Shown here one piece after another: positions 1 through 7,899 of a stretch of 27,378 nucleotides of DNA. Source of the stretch: Nitrospiraceae bacterium UBA2600. GTDB taxonomy: Bacteria; Nitrospirota; Thermodesulfovibrionia; Thermodesulfovibrionales; Thermodesulfovibrionaceae. The notes under the pieces are model-generated. The model ran no database searches, was not told where the DNA came from, and saw only the letters and a program-made list of their open reading frames with translations. The stretch covers positions 1 to 27,378 of the forward strand of contig DDKK01000002.1 of NCBI GenBank assembly GCA_002339325.1, read 5' to 3'. A program made the translations under genes and the position numbers. Numbering within the stretch: the stretch's first letter is position 1; each line of letters starts with the position of its first letter.

Positions 1-1017
1 ATTGCCCAAATTTTCTTCCGTAAACCTTATTATAGAATCCATTGTCTTCACTGCCTCTACAGGATATTTCCCTGTTGTAGTCTCCGCTGAAAGCATTAAA
101 GCATCTGTTCCATCGAGAACCGCATTTGCCACATCCGTTGCCTCAGCTCTCGTAGGTCTTGAGTGCTCTCTCATTGACTCAAGCATCTGCGTAGCTGTGA
201 TAACCAATTTTCTCTTTTTGTTAGCCGCCTCAATCAGCATCTTCTGGTAAACAGGCACTTCTTCTGTAGGAAGCTCAACTCCAAGGTCACCTCTTGCAAC
301 CATTATGCCATCACTTTGTTCAAGAATAGCCTCAATATTTTTTAAAGCCTCTCTCTTTTCAATCTTTGAAATAATCGGCGGTAGGCTTAGCCCTTTCTCT
401 CGAGCCCATTTTTTTATGGTTCCTATATCTCTTTCATTTCTCACAAAGGATACGGCGATGTAGTCTATGTCAAGTTGTAAGCCAAACAAAAGGTCTGCCT
501 TGTCTTTATCAGTGAAAGCATTTATGGTAGTTCTCGTATAAGGTAAGTTTACACCCTTCTTTGACTTTAAAGCTCCTCCTTCTACAACAACACCAACAAG
601 TCTGTCCTGGAGCTTCTCAATAACTTTAATTTTTAAAAGTCCGTCATCAATCAGAATTTCCTCTTCTGGCCTTACATCTTCAAGTAAGGGAGGATAGGAA
701 ATGAATATTGTCTTGCAATTTGAAACTCCGTTACCTGCAAAAATCTCTAAAGTCTCTCCTTCAACAAGCTCGCACTCTCCATTTTCCACCTCTCCTATTC
801 TTATCTTTATTCCCTGAAGGTCTTGTAGGATACTTATAGGTCTGCCAAGTTTTTCTGCCTCTTGCCTTATAGTTTTCACTATTCTTTCAAACCATTCATA
901 GCTTCCATGAGAAAAATTTAGACGTGCCACATCCATTCCCGCCAGAATCAACTGCCTCAGGGTCTCCCTTTTTTCCGTTGAAGGTCCTATTGTGCAAACT
1001 ATTTTTGCTTTACGCAT
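1..1017 (-). CDS. pyk: Pyruvate kinase, 3' end outside window
   Basis: Pyruvate kinase makes pyruvate and ATP from phosphoenolpyruvate and ADP in the cytoplasm (last step of glycolysis). The minus-strand frame is open from the ATG at 1017 to the window edge, giving 339 residues without a stop. It begins MRKAKIVCTIGPST and has the family landmarks in order: DVARLNFSHGS near residue 30, the B-domain region, SFVRNERD, the SKIEKREAL lysine motif, MVARGDLGVE, and the TATQMLESM/RPTRAEATDVANAV/SAETTTGKYPVEAV block. Catalytic domains A and B are complete; the C-terminal regulatory domain lies beyond position 1. The start has a GAGG-type ribosome site overlapping the end of nadB, 6 bp away, so it is the last visible gene of the operon starting at 7832. 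Confidence 0.97.
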   Translation of the reverse strand, partial: MRKAKIVCTIGPSTEKRETLRQLILAGMDVARLNFSHGSYEWFERIVKTIRQEAEKLGRPISILQDLQGIKIRIGEVENGECELVEGETLEIFAGNGVSNCKTIFISYPPLLEDVRPEEEILIDDGLLKIKVIEKLQDRLVGVVVEGGALKSKKGVNLPYTRTTINAFTDKDKADLLFGLQLDIDYIAVSFVRNERDIGTIKKWAREKGLSLPPIISKIEKREALKNIEAILEQSDGIMVARGDLGVELPTEEVPVYQKMLIEAANKKRKLVITATQMLESMREHSRPTRAEATDVANAVLDGTDALMLSAETTTGKYPVEAVKTMDSIIRFTEENLGN

Positions 1018-1023
1018 ATTTCC

Positions 1024-2607
1024 TCAATAAAAAATCTCTATTCCTTCCTCTCTTTTCATAACCCTTGTATGTTTTTGCCATCCTGGAGTTTTATCTTTGA
1101 AATCACTTCTAAAATGTGCTCCAACACTGTTTTTTCTATTAAAAGCAGAAAGAGTTATTAATAAGCCTACGGTTACCATATTTTTAAGTTCTATCACAAA
1201 GGGGTCTAAAGAGAAAACTTTTGAGAGTTGTTCAAAATATGGCGTTATCTTCGAAAGGGCTATTCCAAGAGACTCGCCACATCTAATAACACCCGTTTTC
1301 TCCCACATGGTCTTTCTTAGGTTTTCACGCATTTCCTTTACTGTCTCAACATCCAAATGGACAATTTTCTTCATTTCAATATGTTCTGGAAATGGCCTTT
1401 CCTCTTTGCCTTCGACATAATTAAAGCATTCCTTTGCCGCTCTATAGCCATAAACAAGACCTTCAAGAAGGCTGTTACTTGCAAGTCTGTTTGCACCATG
1501 AACGCCTGTGCAAGCAACCTCACCGGCAGCAAAAAGTCCTTCAATATTGGTTCTACCGTTTACATCTGTTTCCACTCCTCCCATTATAAAGTGTGCAGCT
1601 GGAGAGACTGGAATAGGAGAACGAGTTATATCAATGTTAAACTTCAAACATGTCGAGTAGATGTTTGGAAATCTATTTCTGATAAAATCTCTGTCAAGAT
1701 GGGTCATGTCGAGATAAACATGGCTTGAAGATGTCTTTACCATTTCTGAAATTATCGCTCTCGAAACAACATCTCTGGGAGCCAGTTCTCCGAGGGAGTG
1801 ATAATTTTTCATGAAAGGCTCTCCCTTAATGTTTCTTAGCACGCCTCCTTCTCCTCTCATTGCCTCGCTTAAAAGAAAAGCAGGCACATCTCTGGCATAA
1901 AGAGCTGTAGGATGAAACTGAACAAACTCCATATCTTTAAGATACGCACCAGCTCTAAATGCCATTGCCATTCCATCTCCTGTAATAACTCTTGGATTGG
2001 TAGTTCTCAAAAATACCTGGCCTGCCCCCCCTGTGGCAAGAAGCGTTGCTTTTGAATAACAAAGGATTATCTCTTTTTCCCTTAAGAGCAAAGCTCCTCT
2101 GCAGATACCATCTTCAACAATAAGGTCTAATGCCATAGTGAAAGAAGCCTTCTGAATATTTTTCATCGTTGATGCTTTCTTTATGAGAACTCTTTCTATC
2201 TCCCTTCCCGTAGAATCACCATGAGCATGGAGAATTCTCCTTCTTGAATGGGCTGCCTCGAGAGTAAAGGCAAGACGAGAGCCTTCTCTGTCAAACTCAG
2301 CTCCCCAGTTTATCAGCTCTATTATTCTTTCAGGTCCTTCACTTACAAGAATTCTGACAGCCTCTTCGTTACATAATCCATCGCCAGCCTTGATAGTATC
2401 TTCAAAATGAATTCCTATCTCATCTTCATCACTGAGGGCCACTGCCACACCACCCTGGGCATACTCGGTAGAGCTTTCCGTAGGTAAATCCTTTGTGGCA
2501 ACAATTACTTTACCCCTACTTCCAAGCTCAATAGCTGCTCTGAGGCCTGCAACACCGCTTCCTATAATTAGATAATCGGTGAAAATTTTTGATGAAGACG
2601 GTTTCAT
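1024..2607 (-). CDS. nadB: L-aspartate oxidase
   Basis: NadB oxidises L-aspartate to iminoaspartate with FAD, the first step of de novo NAD synthesis; in anaerobes fumarate can serve as electron acceptor. The 527-residue length is normal. Visible features: the N-terminal FAD-binding Rossmann motif (IIGSGVAGLRAAIELG, about residues 14-29), the SSTEYAQGGVAVAL segment, HPTALY, the capping/active-site region with RDVVSRAI and HFIMGGVETD, and the FAD-binding GEVACTGVHGANRLASNSLL segment. The closely related succinate dehydrogenase/fumarate reductase flavoproteins are less likely because the STEYAQGGVA motif and overall length match NadB. It lies 6 bp after pilB and 6 bp before pyk; nadA and nadC are not in the window. 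Confidence 0.96.
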   Translation of the reverse strand: MKPSSSKIFTDYLIIGSGVAGLRAAIELGSRGKVIVATKDLPTESSTEYAQGGVAVALSDEDEIGIHFEDTIKAGDGLCNEEAVRILVSEGPERIIELINWGAEFDREGSRLAFTLEAAHSRRRILHAHGDSTGREIERVLIKKASTMKNIQKASFTMALDLIVEDGICRGALLLREKEIILCYSKATLLATGGAGQVFLRTTNPRVITGDGMAMAFRAGAYLKDMEFVQFHPTALYARDVPAFLLSEAMRGEGGVLRNIKGEPFMKNYHSLGELAPRDVVSRAIISEMVKTSSSHVYLDMTHLDRDFIRNRFPNIYSTCLKFNIDITRSPIPVSPAAHFIMGGVETDVNGRTNIEGLFAAGEVACTGVHGANRLASNSLLEGLVYGYRAAKECFNYVEGKEERPFPEHIEMKKIVHLDVETVKEMRENLRKTMWEKTGVIRCGESLGIALSKITPYFEQLSKVFSLDPFVIELKNMVTVGLLITLSAFNRKNSVGAHFRSDFKDKTPGWQKHTRVMKREEGIEIFY

Positions 2608-2613
2608 AGAAAG

Positions 2614-4323
2614 TTAGTCCTCAAAGGTTGTTCTTACAACCTCTTTAATAGAAGTAATACCCTGAATAATCTTGTGTATACCACTCTGCCTTAAAGTAAG
2701 CATTCCCAATCTAATGGCCTCTCTCTTTATTTCCGTCACCGGCGCACCCGTTAAAATCAACTCCCTTATCTCATCTTTTATTGGCATAACCTCGTAAAGA
2801 GCAACTCTGCCTGAATAACCGGTGTTATTACATTCAGGACAACCCTTAGGTCCAAAAATTTTACAATGTCCAATTTTGTCCTCTGGAAAACCAAGTTTTA
2901 TAAGGGATTCCTTAGAGTGTTTCTCTTCTGTCTTGCAGTGACTGCAAAGTTTTCTTACCAATCTCTGGGCAATAACAAGAATTACAGAGGAAGAAATTAA
3001 AAACGGTTCAATTCCCATGTTTATGAGCCTCGTAATAGTGCTTGGCGCATCATTGGTATGGAGAGTGCTCAATACTAAATGGCCTGTTAATGCTGCTTTT
3101 ACAGCTATCTCGGCAGTTTCAAAGTCTCTTATCTCGCCAACCATTATAATGTCCGGGTCTTGCCTTAGAAATGACCTCAAAGCAGAGGCAAAGGTGAGGC
3201 CTATGTCCTCTTTGACCTGAACCTGATTGATACCAGGAAAGCTGTATTCCACAGGGTCTTCAACGGTCATGATGTTTACTTCTGGTTTATTTAGCTTCAT
3301 TAAAGCAGAGTAAAGGGTCGTTGTTTTTCCAGAGCCTGTAGGACCTGTTACGAGTATCATACCGTATGGTTTTTCAAGGGCTTCAAGGAAAAATCGAAGA
3401 GAAATCTCTTCAAATCCAAGTTTGGTAAGGTCAAGCTGAAGATTTCCCTTTTCGAGAATTCTAAGAACAATCTTTTCACCATATATTGTTGGAAGAGTTG
3501 AGACTCTGAAATCAACTTCTTTGCCTGAAATCTTAAGTTTTATTCTTCCATCCTGTGGAAGCCTTCTTTCCGAAATATCAAGATGTGACATGATTTTAAA
3601 CCTCGTAATGAGTGAGCTCTTTATCTGAAGAGGAAGATTAAGAATATTGTGAAGAACTCCGTCTATTCGATATCTTACATTTACTCCTTTCTCATAGGGT
3701 TCAATGTGGATATCACTCGCCCTCATCCTTACAGAGTCAATTATAATTTTATTGGCAAGTTTGATTATAGGTGCATCAGGCGTTACCCTCTCTTCCTTTA
3801 TCTCGGCCTCTGACTCTTGTGTTACATCTACAAGGGCACTTTCGACTAACTCACTTACAGATTCGGAAGTGCTGGCTCCTGATTCTTCCTTTGAGGTAAA
3901 CTTTGAGAGAATCTTGTCAATTTCTGAACTTTTAGCCAGATAAACTTTTATGTTAAAGCCGGGCAGAAGAAATTTTATGTTATCTACAACGGTCTTTGAT
4001 GGCTCAGATACTGCTACATTTACGGTGCTACCTGTTTTTGCAAAAGGAACTATTTTATACTTCGAAATCACTCCTTCTGGAATAAGCTTTAGAGCACCTA
4101 TGTCTATTTCGGTATTTGATAATTTTACTGTTGGATAACCATAAATTTCGCTCAAAGCTTCAAGAACTTTATCCTCTGTTATGTATCCAAGTTTTACCAT
4201 GGCAGCATCAATTCTTATGCCCTCTGATTTTTGAAGCTTAAGGGCATTAATCAGTTGTCCCTCTGAAATAACTCCTTTTTTAACCAAATATTCCCCAAGA
4301 GAGGTAACTCCTACGATACCCAT
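2614..4323 (-). CDS. pilB: Type IV pilus assembly ATPase PilB / GspE family
   Basis: This is a hexameric secretion/pilus ATPase that powers pilin polymerisation at the inner membrane. Its 569 residues show an N-terminal MshEN-like domain (about residues 1-140, with SLGEYLVKKGVISEGQL), an acidic Ser/Glu-rich linker near 145-180, the N2 domain with ASDIHIEPY, Walker A GPTGSGKT at 327-334, Walker B DIIMVGEIRD at 391-400, and the His-box region GHLVLSTLHTNDA. Four cysteines (C460, C463, C495, C498) form the zinc site typical of PilB and GspE. PilB is favoured over GspE by the MshEN domain, but the two are hard to separate from sequence alone. No other pilus gene is nearby: it sits 1 bp after metF and 6 bp before nadB, inside a folate/NAD operon. 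Confidence 0.9.
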   Translation of the reverse strand: MGIVGVTSLGEYLVKKGVISEGQLINALKLQKSEGIRIDAAMVKLGYITEDKVLEALSEIYGYPTVKLSNTEIDIGALKLIPEGVISKYKIVPFAKTGSTVNVAVSEPSKTVVDNIKFLLPGFNIKVYLAKSSEIDKILSKFTSKEESGASTSESVSELVESALVDVTQESEAEIKEERVTPDAPIIKLANKIIIDSVRMRASDIHIEPYEKGVNVRYRIDGVLHNILNLPLQIKSSLITRFKIMSHLDISERRLPQDGRIKLKISGKEVDFRVSTLPTIYGEKIVLRILEKGNLQLDLTKLGFEEISLRFFLEALEKPYGMILVTGPTGSGKTTTLYSALMKLNKPEVNIMTVEDPVEYSFPGINQVQVKEDIGLTFASALRSFLRQDPDIIMVGEIRDFETAEIAVKAALTGHLVLSTLHTNDAPSTITRLINMGIEPFLISSSVILVIAQRLVRKLCSHCKTEEKHSKESLIKLGFPEDKIGHCKIFGPKGCPECNNTGYSGRVALYEVMPIKDEIRELILTGAPVTEIKREAIRLGMLTLRQSGIHKIIQGITSIKEVVRTTFED

Positions 4324-4324
4324 T

Positions 4325-5212
4325 TTAAACCCTCTTTTCTATCAAGTTTAATAAATCTTTTACTTCCTGTACTTTTGAAAAGGCCATTATATGAACCCCC
4401 TGGCACAAACGTCTCTCAATTATTTCAAAAATTATTGAAGCTGCCATCTCTACTCCAAACTTTGCTATGTCTTCATCGGTCATGTTTTCGACCTTTTCCA
4501 TGAGACTTTTAGGCACCACTGCACCGGGAACTTTACTTGAAAGGAATTGTAACATTTTTTTGTTTCTAATCATAACTACTCCAGCAATAACTTTCGGAGC
4601 AAATTTGTTTGCATATTCCATAAACATCTCCAGTCTCTCTACATCGAAAATCATCTGCGTTTGAAAAAATTGTGCTCCCATCTTCAACTTCTGCTCAAAT
4701 CTTTTTAGCTGAGGAAGCAAGGGTTCTGCTACAGGATTTACAGTAGCTCCAAAGAAGAAATCCGTTTTGCCATTAAGGTTATTGCCATTTATATCAAAAC
4801 CATCGTTAAGTTTCTGGACAAGGTTTACAAGAATAGACGAATCTATATCGTAGACAGGTTTTGCTTCTTTGTGGTCTCCCCATACGGGATGGTCTCCTGT
4901 CATTACAAGTAAATTTCTTACTCCAAGAGCATGGGCGCCTAAAAGGTCTGACTGTATTGCAAGTCTATTCCTGTCTCTACAGGACATTTGAAGGACTGGT
5001 TCAAAACCAAGGTCAAGGGAAAGTTTACATGCTGCCATAGAGCACATTCTCATTTTTGCCGAAGGATTATCGGTAAAATTCACTGCGTCTACAAGGGGCT
5101 TTAATTCATGAAGCTTATCAACTAATTTAGTTACATCGGGTCCCTTTGGTGGAGTAATCTCTACGGTAATCACAAAGTCACCTTTGAGAAGTTTCTCTCT
5201 GAGCAAAGACAA
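4325..5212 (-). CDS. metF: 5,10-methylenetetrahydrofolate reductase
   Basis: MetF interconverts 5,10-methylene-THF and 5-methyl-THF at an FAD cofactor, feeding methionine synthesis or the methyl branch of the Wood-Ljungdahl pathway. The 295-residue product has the usual bacterial length and TIM-barrel landmarks: FVITVEITPPKG at the N terminus, VNFTDNPSAKMRM, LQMSCRDRNR, LLVMTGDHP, and FFFGATVNPVAEP. The start is a TTG at 5212, with a GGGAG-like ribosome site about 8 bases upstream; no ATG in frame gives the conserved N terminus. It begins 2 bp after the stop of the MetV-like gene, so the pair is probably translationally coupled. The adjacent MetV points to the MetFV-type enzyme that uses a non-pyridine electron carrier, but that is inferred from other organisms. 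Confidence 0.95.
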   Translation of the reverse strand: MSLLREKLLKGDFVITVEITPPKGPDVTKLVDKLHELKPLVDAVNFTDNPSAKMRMCSMAACKLSLDLGFEPVLQMSCRDRNRLAIQSDLLGAHALGVRNLLVMTGDHPVWGDHKEAKPVYDIDSSILVNLVQKLNDGFDINGNNLNGKTDFFFGATVNPVAEPLLPQLKRFEQKLKMGAQFFQTQMIFDVERLEMFMEYANKFAPKVIAGVVMIRNKKMLQFLSSKVPGAVVPKSLMEKVENMTDEDIAKFGVEMAASIIFEIIERRLCQGVHIMAFSKVQEVKDLLNLIEKRV

Positions 5213-5214
5213 TT

Positions 5215-5865
5215 CTACTTCTCCCTCGCCAGTGTTCTCGGAGAATTTGCCTTTGACCAGTCCTTAGGTCCCAGAAGGCTCTCATAAAATTTTTCAACAA
5301 GGTTTTTCCTTTCAAGAATGCTAAATGCAATAATCCAAGCACATTTTCTCTCCTTATTAACCTCGCATTTTCCATCTTTATATCCACCGCAAGGCCCGTT
5401 TAACATTGATTTTGGGCACAATGTTACAACGCATACACCTGTTATTGCAAGAAAACACTCTCCACAGGCTCTGCATCTTTCCTCAAAATCTCTAAATCGT
5501 CGCATATTGCCAATAAATAAAGTATCATTTACAGGTATTACCGGTTTTCCCTCGAAAAATTCTACTAAGGTCTGTGTTCCTGCACCACAGGAAAGAACCA
5601 TTATACATTCGGCCTCCTCAATAAGCTCCCTGTAGGCTGAAATCTCCTTTTTAGTCCCTAAAATTTGACAACCTGTCTTTGCTATAAACCACCCAGTAAC
5701 AGACTTGCCTTCCTTATGAAGCCAGTCCTTTAGTGTCATGATTGCTACTTCATCTCCTGTGCCGCACAGAGAAGCGCATTCATAACAGCCGATGAGAAAA
5801 AATTTTTTATAGCTGTCAATATAAGCTGCTATTTCATCAAGCTGCTTTCTCTTTGTGACAATCAT
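5215..5865 (-). CDS. metV: MetV-like methylene-THF reductase partner (MTHFR C-terminal family)
   Basis: This 216-residue cysteine-rich protein resembles MetV, the companion subunit of MetF in acetogens and other anaerobes, thought to bring electrons to the flavin subunit. Visible cysteines cluster in two places: C27, C30 and C34 near the N terminus (GCYECASLCGTGDE), and a dense C-terminal set (C131, C134, C137, C145, C150, C159, C167, C175) around CRACGECF and NGPCGGYKDGKCEV. These could hold zinc or iron-sulfur clusters; the sequence cannot say which. The stop of folD and this ATG overlap in TAATG at 5863-5867, and metF follows after 2 bp, so FolD, MetV and MetF are likely made together. The family assignment is from memory of MetV proteins. 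Confidence 0.85.
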   Translation of the reverse strand: MIVTKRKQLDEIAAYIDSYKKFFLIGCYECASLCGTGDEVAIMTLKDWLHKEGKSVTGWFIAKTGCQILGTKKEISAYRELIEEAECIMVLSCGAGTQTLVEFFEGKPVIPVNDTLFIGNMRRFRDFEERCRACGECFLAITGVCVVTLCPKSMLNGPCGGYKDGKCEVNKERKCAWIIAFSILERKNLVEKFYESLLGPKDWSKANSPRTLAREK

Positions 5866-6716
5866 TATTTGATACCCCTTTGTATTTTTGTTGCCTCAAC
5901 AGTGTTTTCCATAAGCATAGCTATAGTCATGGGACCAACCCCTCCCGGAACAGGCGTAATAAATGAGACCTTCTCACTTACGCTTTTAAAATCAACATCT
6001 CCTGTAACTTTCCCATCAGTTCCTACATTTATTCCCACATCAATTACTATCGCATCCCGCTTTACCATACGAGCGTTAATAAAATTTGGCTTGCCGATGG
6101 CAACACATAAGATATCCGCATCCCTTGTTATGTCTTCAAGGCTTTCTGTTTTACTGTGACATACTGTTACCGTAGCATTCTTCCTCATCAGAAGCAGAGC
6201 AAGGGGCTTTCCAACTATGATGCTTCTGCCTACTACTACGGCTCTTTTCTTTTCTGTCTCTATTCCATATTCATCGAGCATTCTTATAATGCCCTTAGGA
6301 GTGCAGGGTATAAAAAGAGGAATATCCATAAGAAGCCTTCCGAGGCAGTAGGGAGTAAAACCATCTACATCCTTGCTTGGCTCTATTTTAGAGAGTATAT
6401 TTTGTTGATTTATATGACGGGGTAAGGGTAGTTGAACAAGGATACCATTTACAGAAGAGTCTGTGTTTAACTTTTCAATTACCTCTACAACTTCTTTCTC
6501 CATGACAGTCTCGGGCAGTTTTATTACTTCGCTTTTTATTCCCAACTCATTACAGGACTTTTCCTTATAGCTCACATATTTTAATGATGCTTTGTTTTCT
6601 CCAACGATTATTACTGAAAGCTTTGGGGTTATACCAGATTTTATAAGACTATTTACTTCGGCCTTAAGTTGTTCCTTTATCCTGGCAGCTAAAATTTTAC
6701 CGTCAATTATCTGCAT
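5865..6716 (-). CDS. folD: Bifunctional methylene-THF dehydrogenase / methenyl-THF cyclohydrolase
   Basis: FolD interconverts methylene-THF, methenyl-THF and 10-formyl-THF using NAD(P). The 283 residues match the family length. Seen in order: the catalytic Tyr-Lys signature (Y47 to K51 in YVSYKEKSC), GILVQLPLPRHI (91-102), KDVDGFTPYCLGRL (115-128), the nucleotide-binding VVVGRSIIVGKPLALLL (161-177), and the C-terminal ITPVPGGVGPMTIAML. It lies 5 bp after folE and its stop overlaps the metV start by one base. With MetV/MetF downstream this gives two consecutive steps of the methyl branch in one transcript. Formate-THF ligase is not in the window. Confidence 0.97.
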   Translation of the reverse strand: MQIIDGKILAARIKEQLKAEVNSLIKSGITPKLSVIIVGENKASLKYVSYKEKSCNELGIKSEVIKLPETVMEKEVVEVIEKLNTDSSVNGILVQLPLPRHINQQNILSKIEPSKDVDGFTPYCLGRLLMDIPLFIPCTPKGIIRMLDEYGIETEKKRAVVVGRSIIVGKPLALLLMRKNATVTVCHSKTESLEDITRDADILCVAIGKPNFINARMVKRDAIVIDVGINVGTDGKVTGDVDFKSVSEKVSFITPVPGGVGPMTIAMLMENTVEATKIQRGIK

Positions 6717-6721
6717 ATAAT

Positions 6722-7288
6722 TTAATCCTCCCTGTGGCTAATAAGCTCAAGAGCCTCCTGACGAGTTGCCTGACTTCTCCTGAAAATTCCTCTTACTGCC
6801 GATGTAACTGTAACTGCTCCCGGTTTTTTTATACCTCTCATGCTCATGCAAAGATGTTCCGCTTCTATAACCACCATACAGCCCTTTGGTTTGAGTTTTT
6901 CCATTAAAATATTGGCCAGCTGGCTGGTAAGTCTCTCCTGAACCTGCGGTCTTTTGGAAAGATAGTCTAATGCTTTCGGCAGTTCACTTAAGCCAACAAT
7001 TTTACCATCGGGTATGTAAGCAATGTGAGCATGACCGAAAAAAGGTAGTAGATGGTGTTCACATACGGAATAGAAAGGAATTTCTTTTATCAAAACCATT
7101 TCGTCATGGCTTTCTCCCTCGATGCACTTAAGTAAATCTTCCTCTGGCGGGAACAATCCCCTGAAAATCTCCTCAAACATTCTGGCAATTCTTTGGGGAG
7201 TCTCTCTTAATCCTGGTCTATTTATGTCCTCTCCTATGCCTTCCAGTATGAGCTTTACGCCTTCTTCAATTTTTTTCCTGTCAAACAC
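6722..7288 (-). CDS. folE: GTP cyclohydrolase I
   Basis: FolE converts GTP to dihydroneopterin triphosphate, the entry step of folate synthesis. The 188-residue protein carries the zinc site of the type IA enzyme: C76 and H79 in SVCEHHLLPFFG and C147 in EAEHLCMSMRGI. The 71-residue spacing between the two cysteines equals that of the E. coli enzyme. Other landmarks are INRPGLRETPQRIARM near residue 22, KIVGLSELPK, and the C-terminal PGAVTVTSAVRGIF. Its ATG at 7288 lies inside the 3' end of the cyclo-ligase gene (8 bp overlap), and folD follows after 5 bp. Confidence 0.97.
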   Translation of the reverse strand: MFDRKKIEEGVKLILEGIGEDINRPGLRETPQRIARMFEEIFRGLFPPEEDLLKCIEGESHDEMVLIKEIPFYSVCEHHLLPFFGHAHIAYIPDGKIVGLSELPKALDYLSKRPQVQERLTSQLANILMEKLKPKGCMVVIEAEHLCMSMRGIKKPGAVTVTSAVRGIFRRSQATRQEALELISHRED

Positions 7289-7832
7289 AGCTTATACTCC
7301 TTTCATCTGTAATTATCATGTCAACTCTTTGGTCAAAGGGCTCATGCGGAATTTTATCTACAATCTGTTCCTCGTAGGCAATACCTATAGCAAAAGCTGT
7401 TCGTTTTAGCAGAAGTCTGTCATAAAAGCCTCCACCATAGCCAATTCTGTAGCAATTTTCGTCAAAAGCAACTCCTGGAACTAAAATAGCATCAACTTGA
7501 GCGAGAGAGGCTCGCTCTGAAGTTATTGGTTCAAGTATGGATTTAAAACCAGGAGACAATTGTCCAACTTTTTCTACCCAGAAAAGGTCTAATTTGTCAT
7601 TGGCAACCTTTGGAAAAGCGGTTTTTATATTATTTTTTATACAAAACTCAAAAATTCCCCACGTATCCACCTCACTGCCAAAAGAAGCATAGAGCAGAAT
7701 TCCCTTGTATCCCTTTTTCATTAAAAAATCAGCCACAGCTACTGCTATTTTTCTATCTTTCATTTTTCTAACTGACTCTGCAATGCTGTTTCTTATTTCA
7801 AGCATTTTTCTTCTTATATCTCTCTTGCTCAT
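7281..7832 (-). CDS. fau: 5-formyltetrahydrofolate cyclo-ligase
   Basis: This enzyme uses ATP to convert 5-formyl-THF to methenyl-THF, recovering a dead-end folate for the FolD step encoded two genes downstream. The 183-residue product has the family's N-terminal basic helix (MSKRDIRRKMLEIRNSI), the DAILVPGVAFDENCYRIGYG region and the hallmark GYGGGFYDR at 131-139, which binds ATP and folate. It is the promoter-proximal gene of the minus-strand operon. The ribosome site is a weak AAAGG. An extended -10 promoter lies about 26 bp upstream. It overlaps folE by 8 bp. Confidence 0.94.
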   Translation of the reverse strand: MSKRDIRRKMLEIRNSIAESVRKMKDRKIAVAVADFLMKKGYKGILLYASFGSEVDTWGIFEFCIKNNIKTAFPKVANDKLDLFWVEKVGQLSPGFKSILEPITSERASLAQVDAILVPGVAFDENCYRIGYGGGFYDRLLLKRTAFAIGIAYEEQIVDKIPHEPFDQRVDMIITDERSISCV

Positions 7833-7857
7833 TTTACCTTTATCGTAAATATTTCAA

Positions 7858-7866
7858 ATTATACCA
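7858..7866 (-). promoter_or_regulatory. Extended -10 promoter for the folate operon
   Basis: On the minus strand the bases read TGGTATAAT, an exact TGnTATAAT extended -10 element (the hexamer TATAAT is at 7863-7858). No good -35 is present at 16-18 bp spacing, which fits an extended -10 promoter. The predicted transcript start is near 7851, giving a leader of about 20 bases before the ATG at 7832. Prediction from consensus only. Confidence 0.6.
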
Positions 7867-7888
7867 TTAACATCAATATTTATGGTAT
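7861..7888. repeat. Inverted repeat between divergent operons
   Basis: ATACCAT (7861-7867) and ATGGTAT (7882-7888) form a 7-bp perfect inverted repeat with a 14-bp spacer. Each arm coincides with the TGG-TAT core of a divergent extended -10 element, so the symmetry may simply be two promoters facing apart. A regulator bound here could also control both operons. It does not resemble the AT-rich ArgR box consensus I know. Confidence 0.5.
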
Positions 7889-7891
7889 CAT
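7883..7891 (+). promoter_or_regulatory. argD: Extended -10 promoter for argD
   Basis: TGGTATCAT on the plus strand matches TGnTATAAT with one mismatch in the hexamer (TATCAT). The predicted transcript start, 6-8 bases downstream, falls at about 7897-7900, on or next to the argD ATG at 7900. There is no ribosome-binding sequence before that ATG, so the argD message may be leaderless. Confidence 0.45.
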
Positions 7892-7899
7892 AAAGCTTT

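Noticed and set aside
2..1728. Plus-strand open frames over pyk and nadB
   Set aside because: They are antisense shadows of two clear enzyme genes, with no family resemblance or ribosome sites.
7861..7888. Inverted repeat upstream of argD as an ArgR operator
   Set aside because: The arms ATACCAT/ATGGTAT with a 14-bp spacer do not fit the ArgR box, and the bases are already explained by divergent extended -10 elements.
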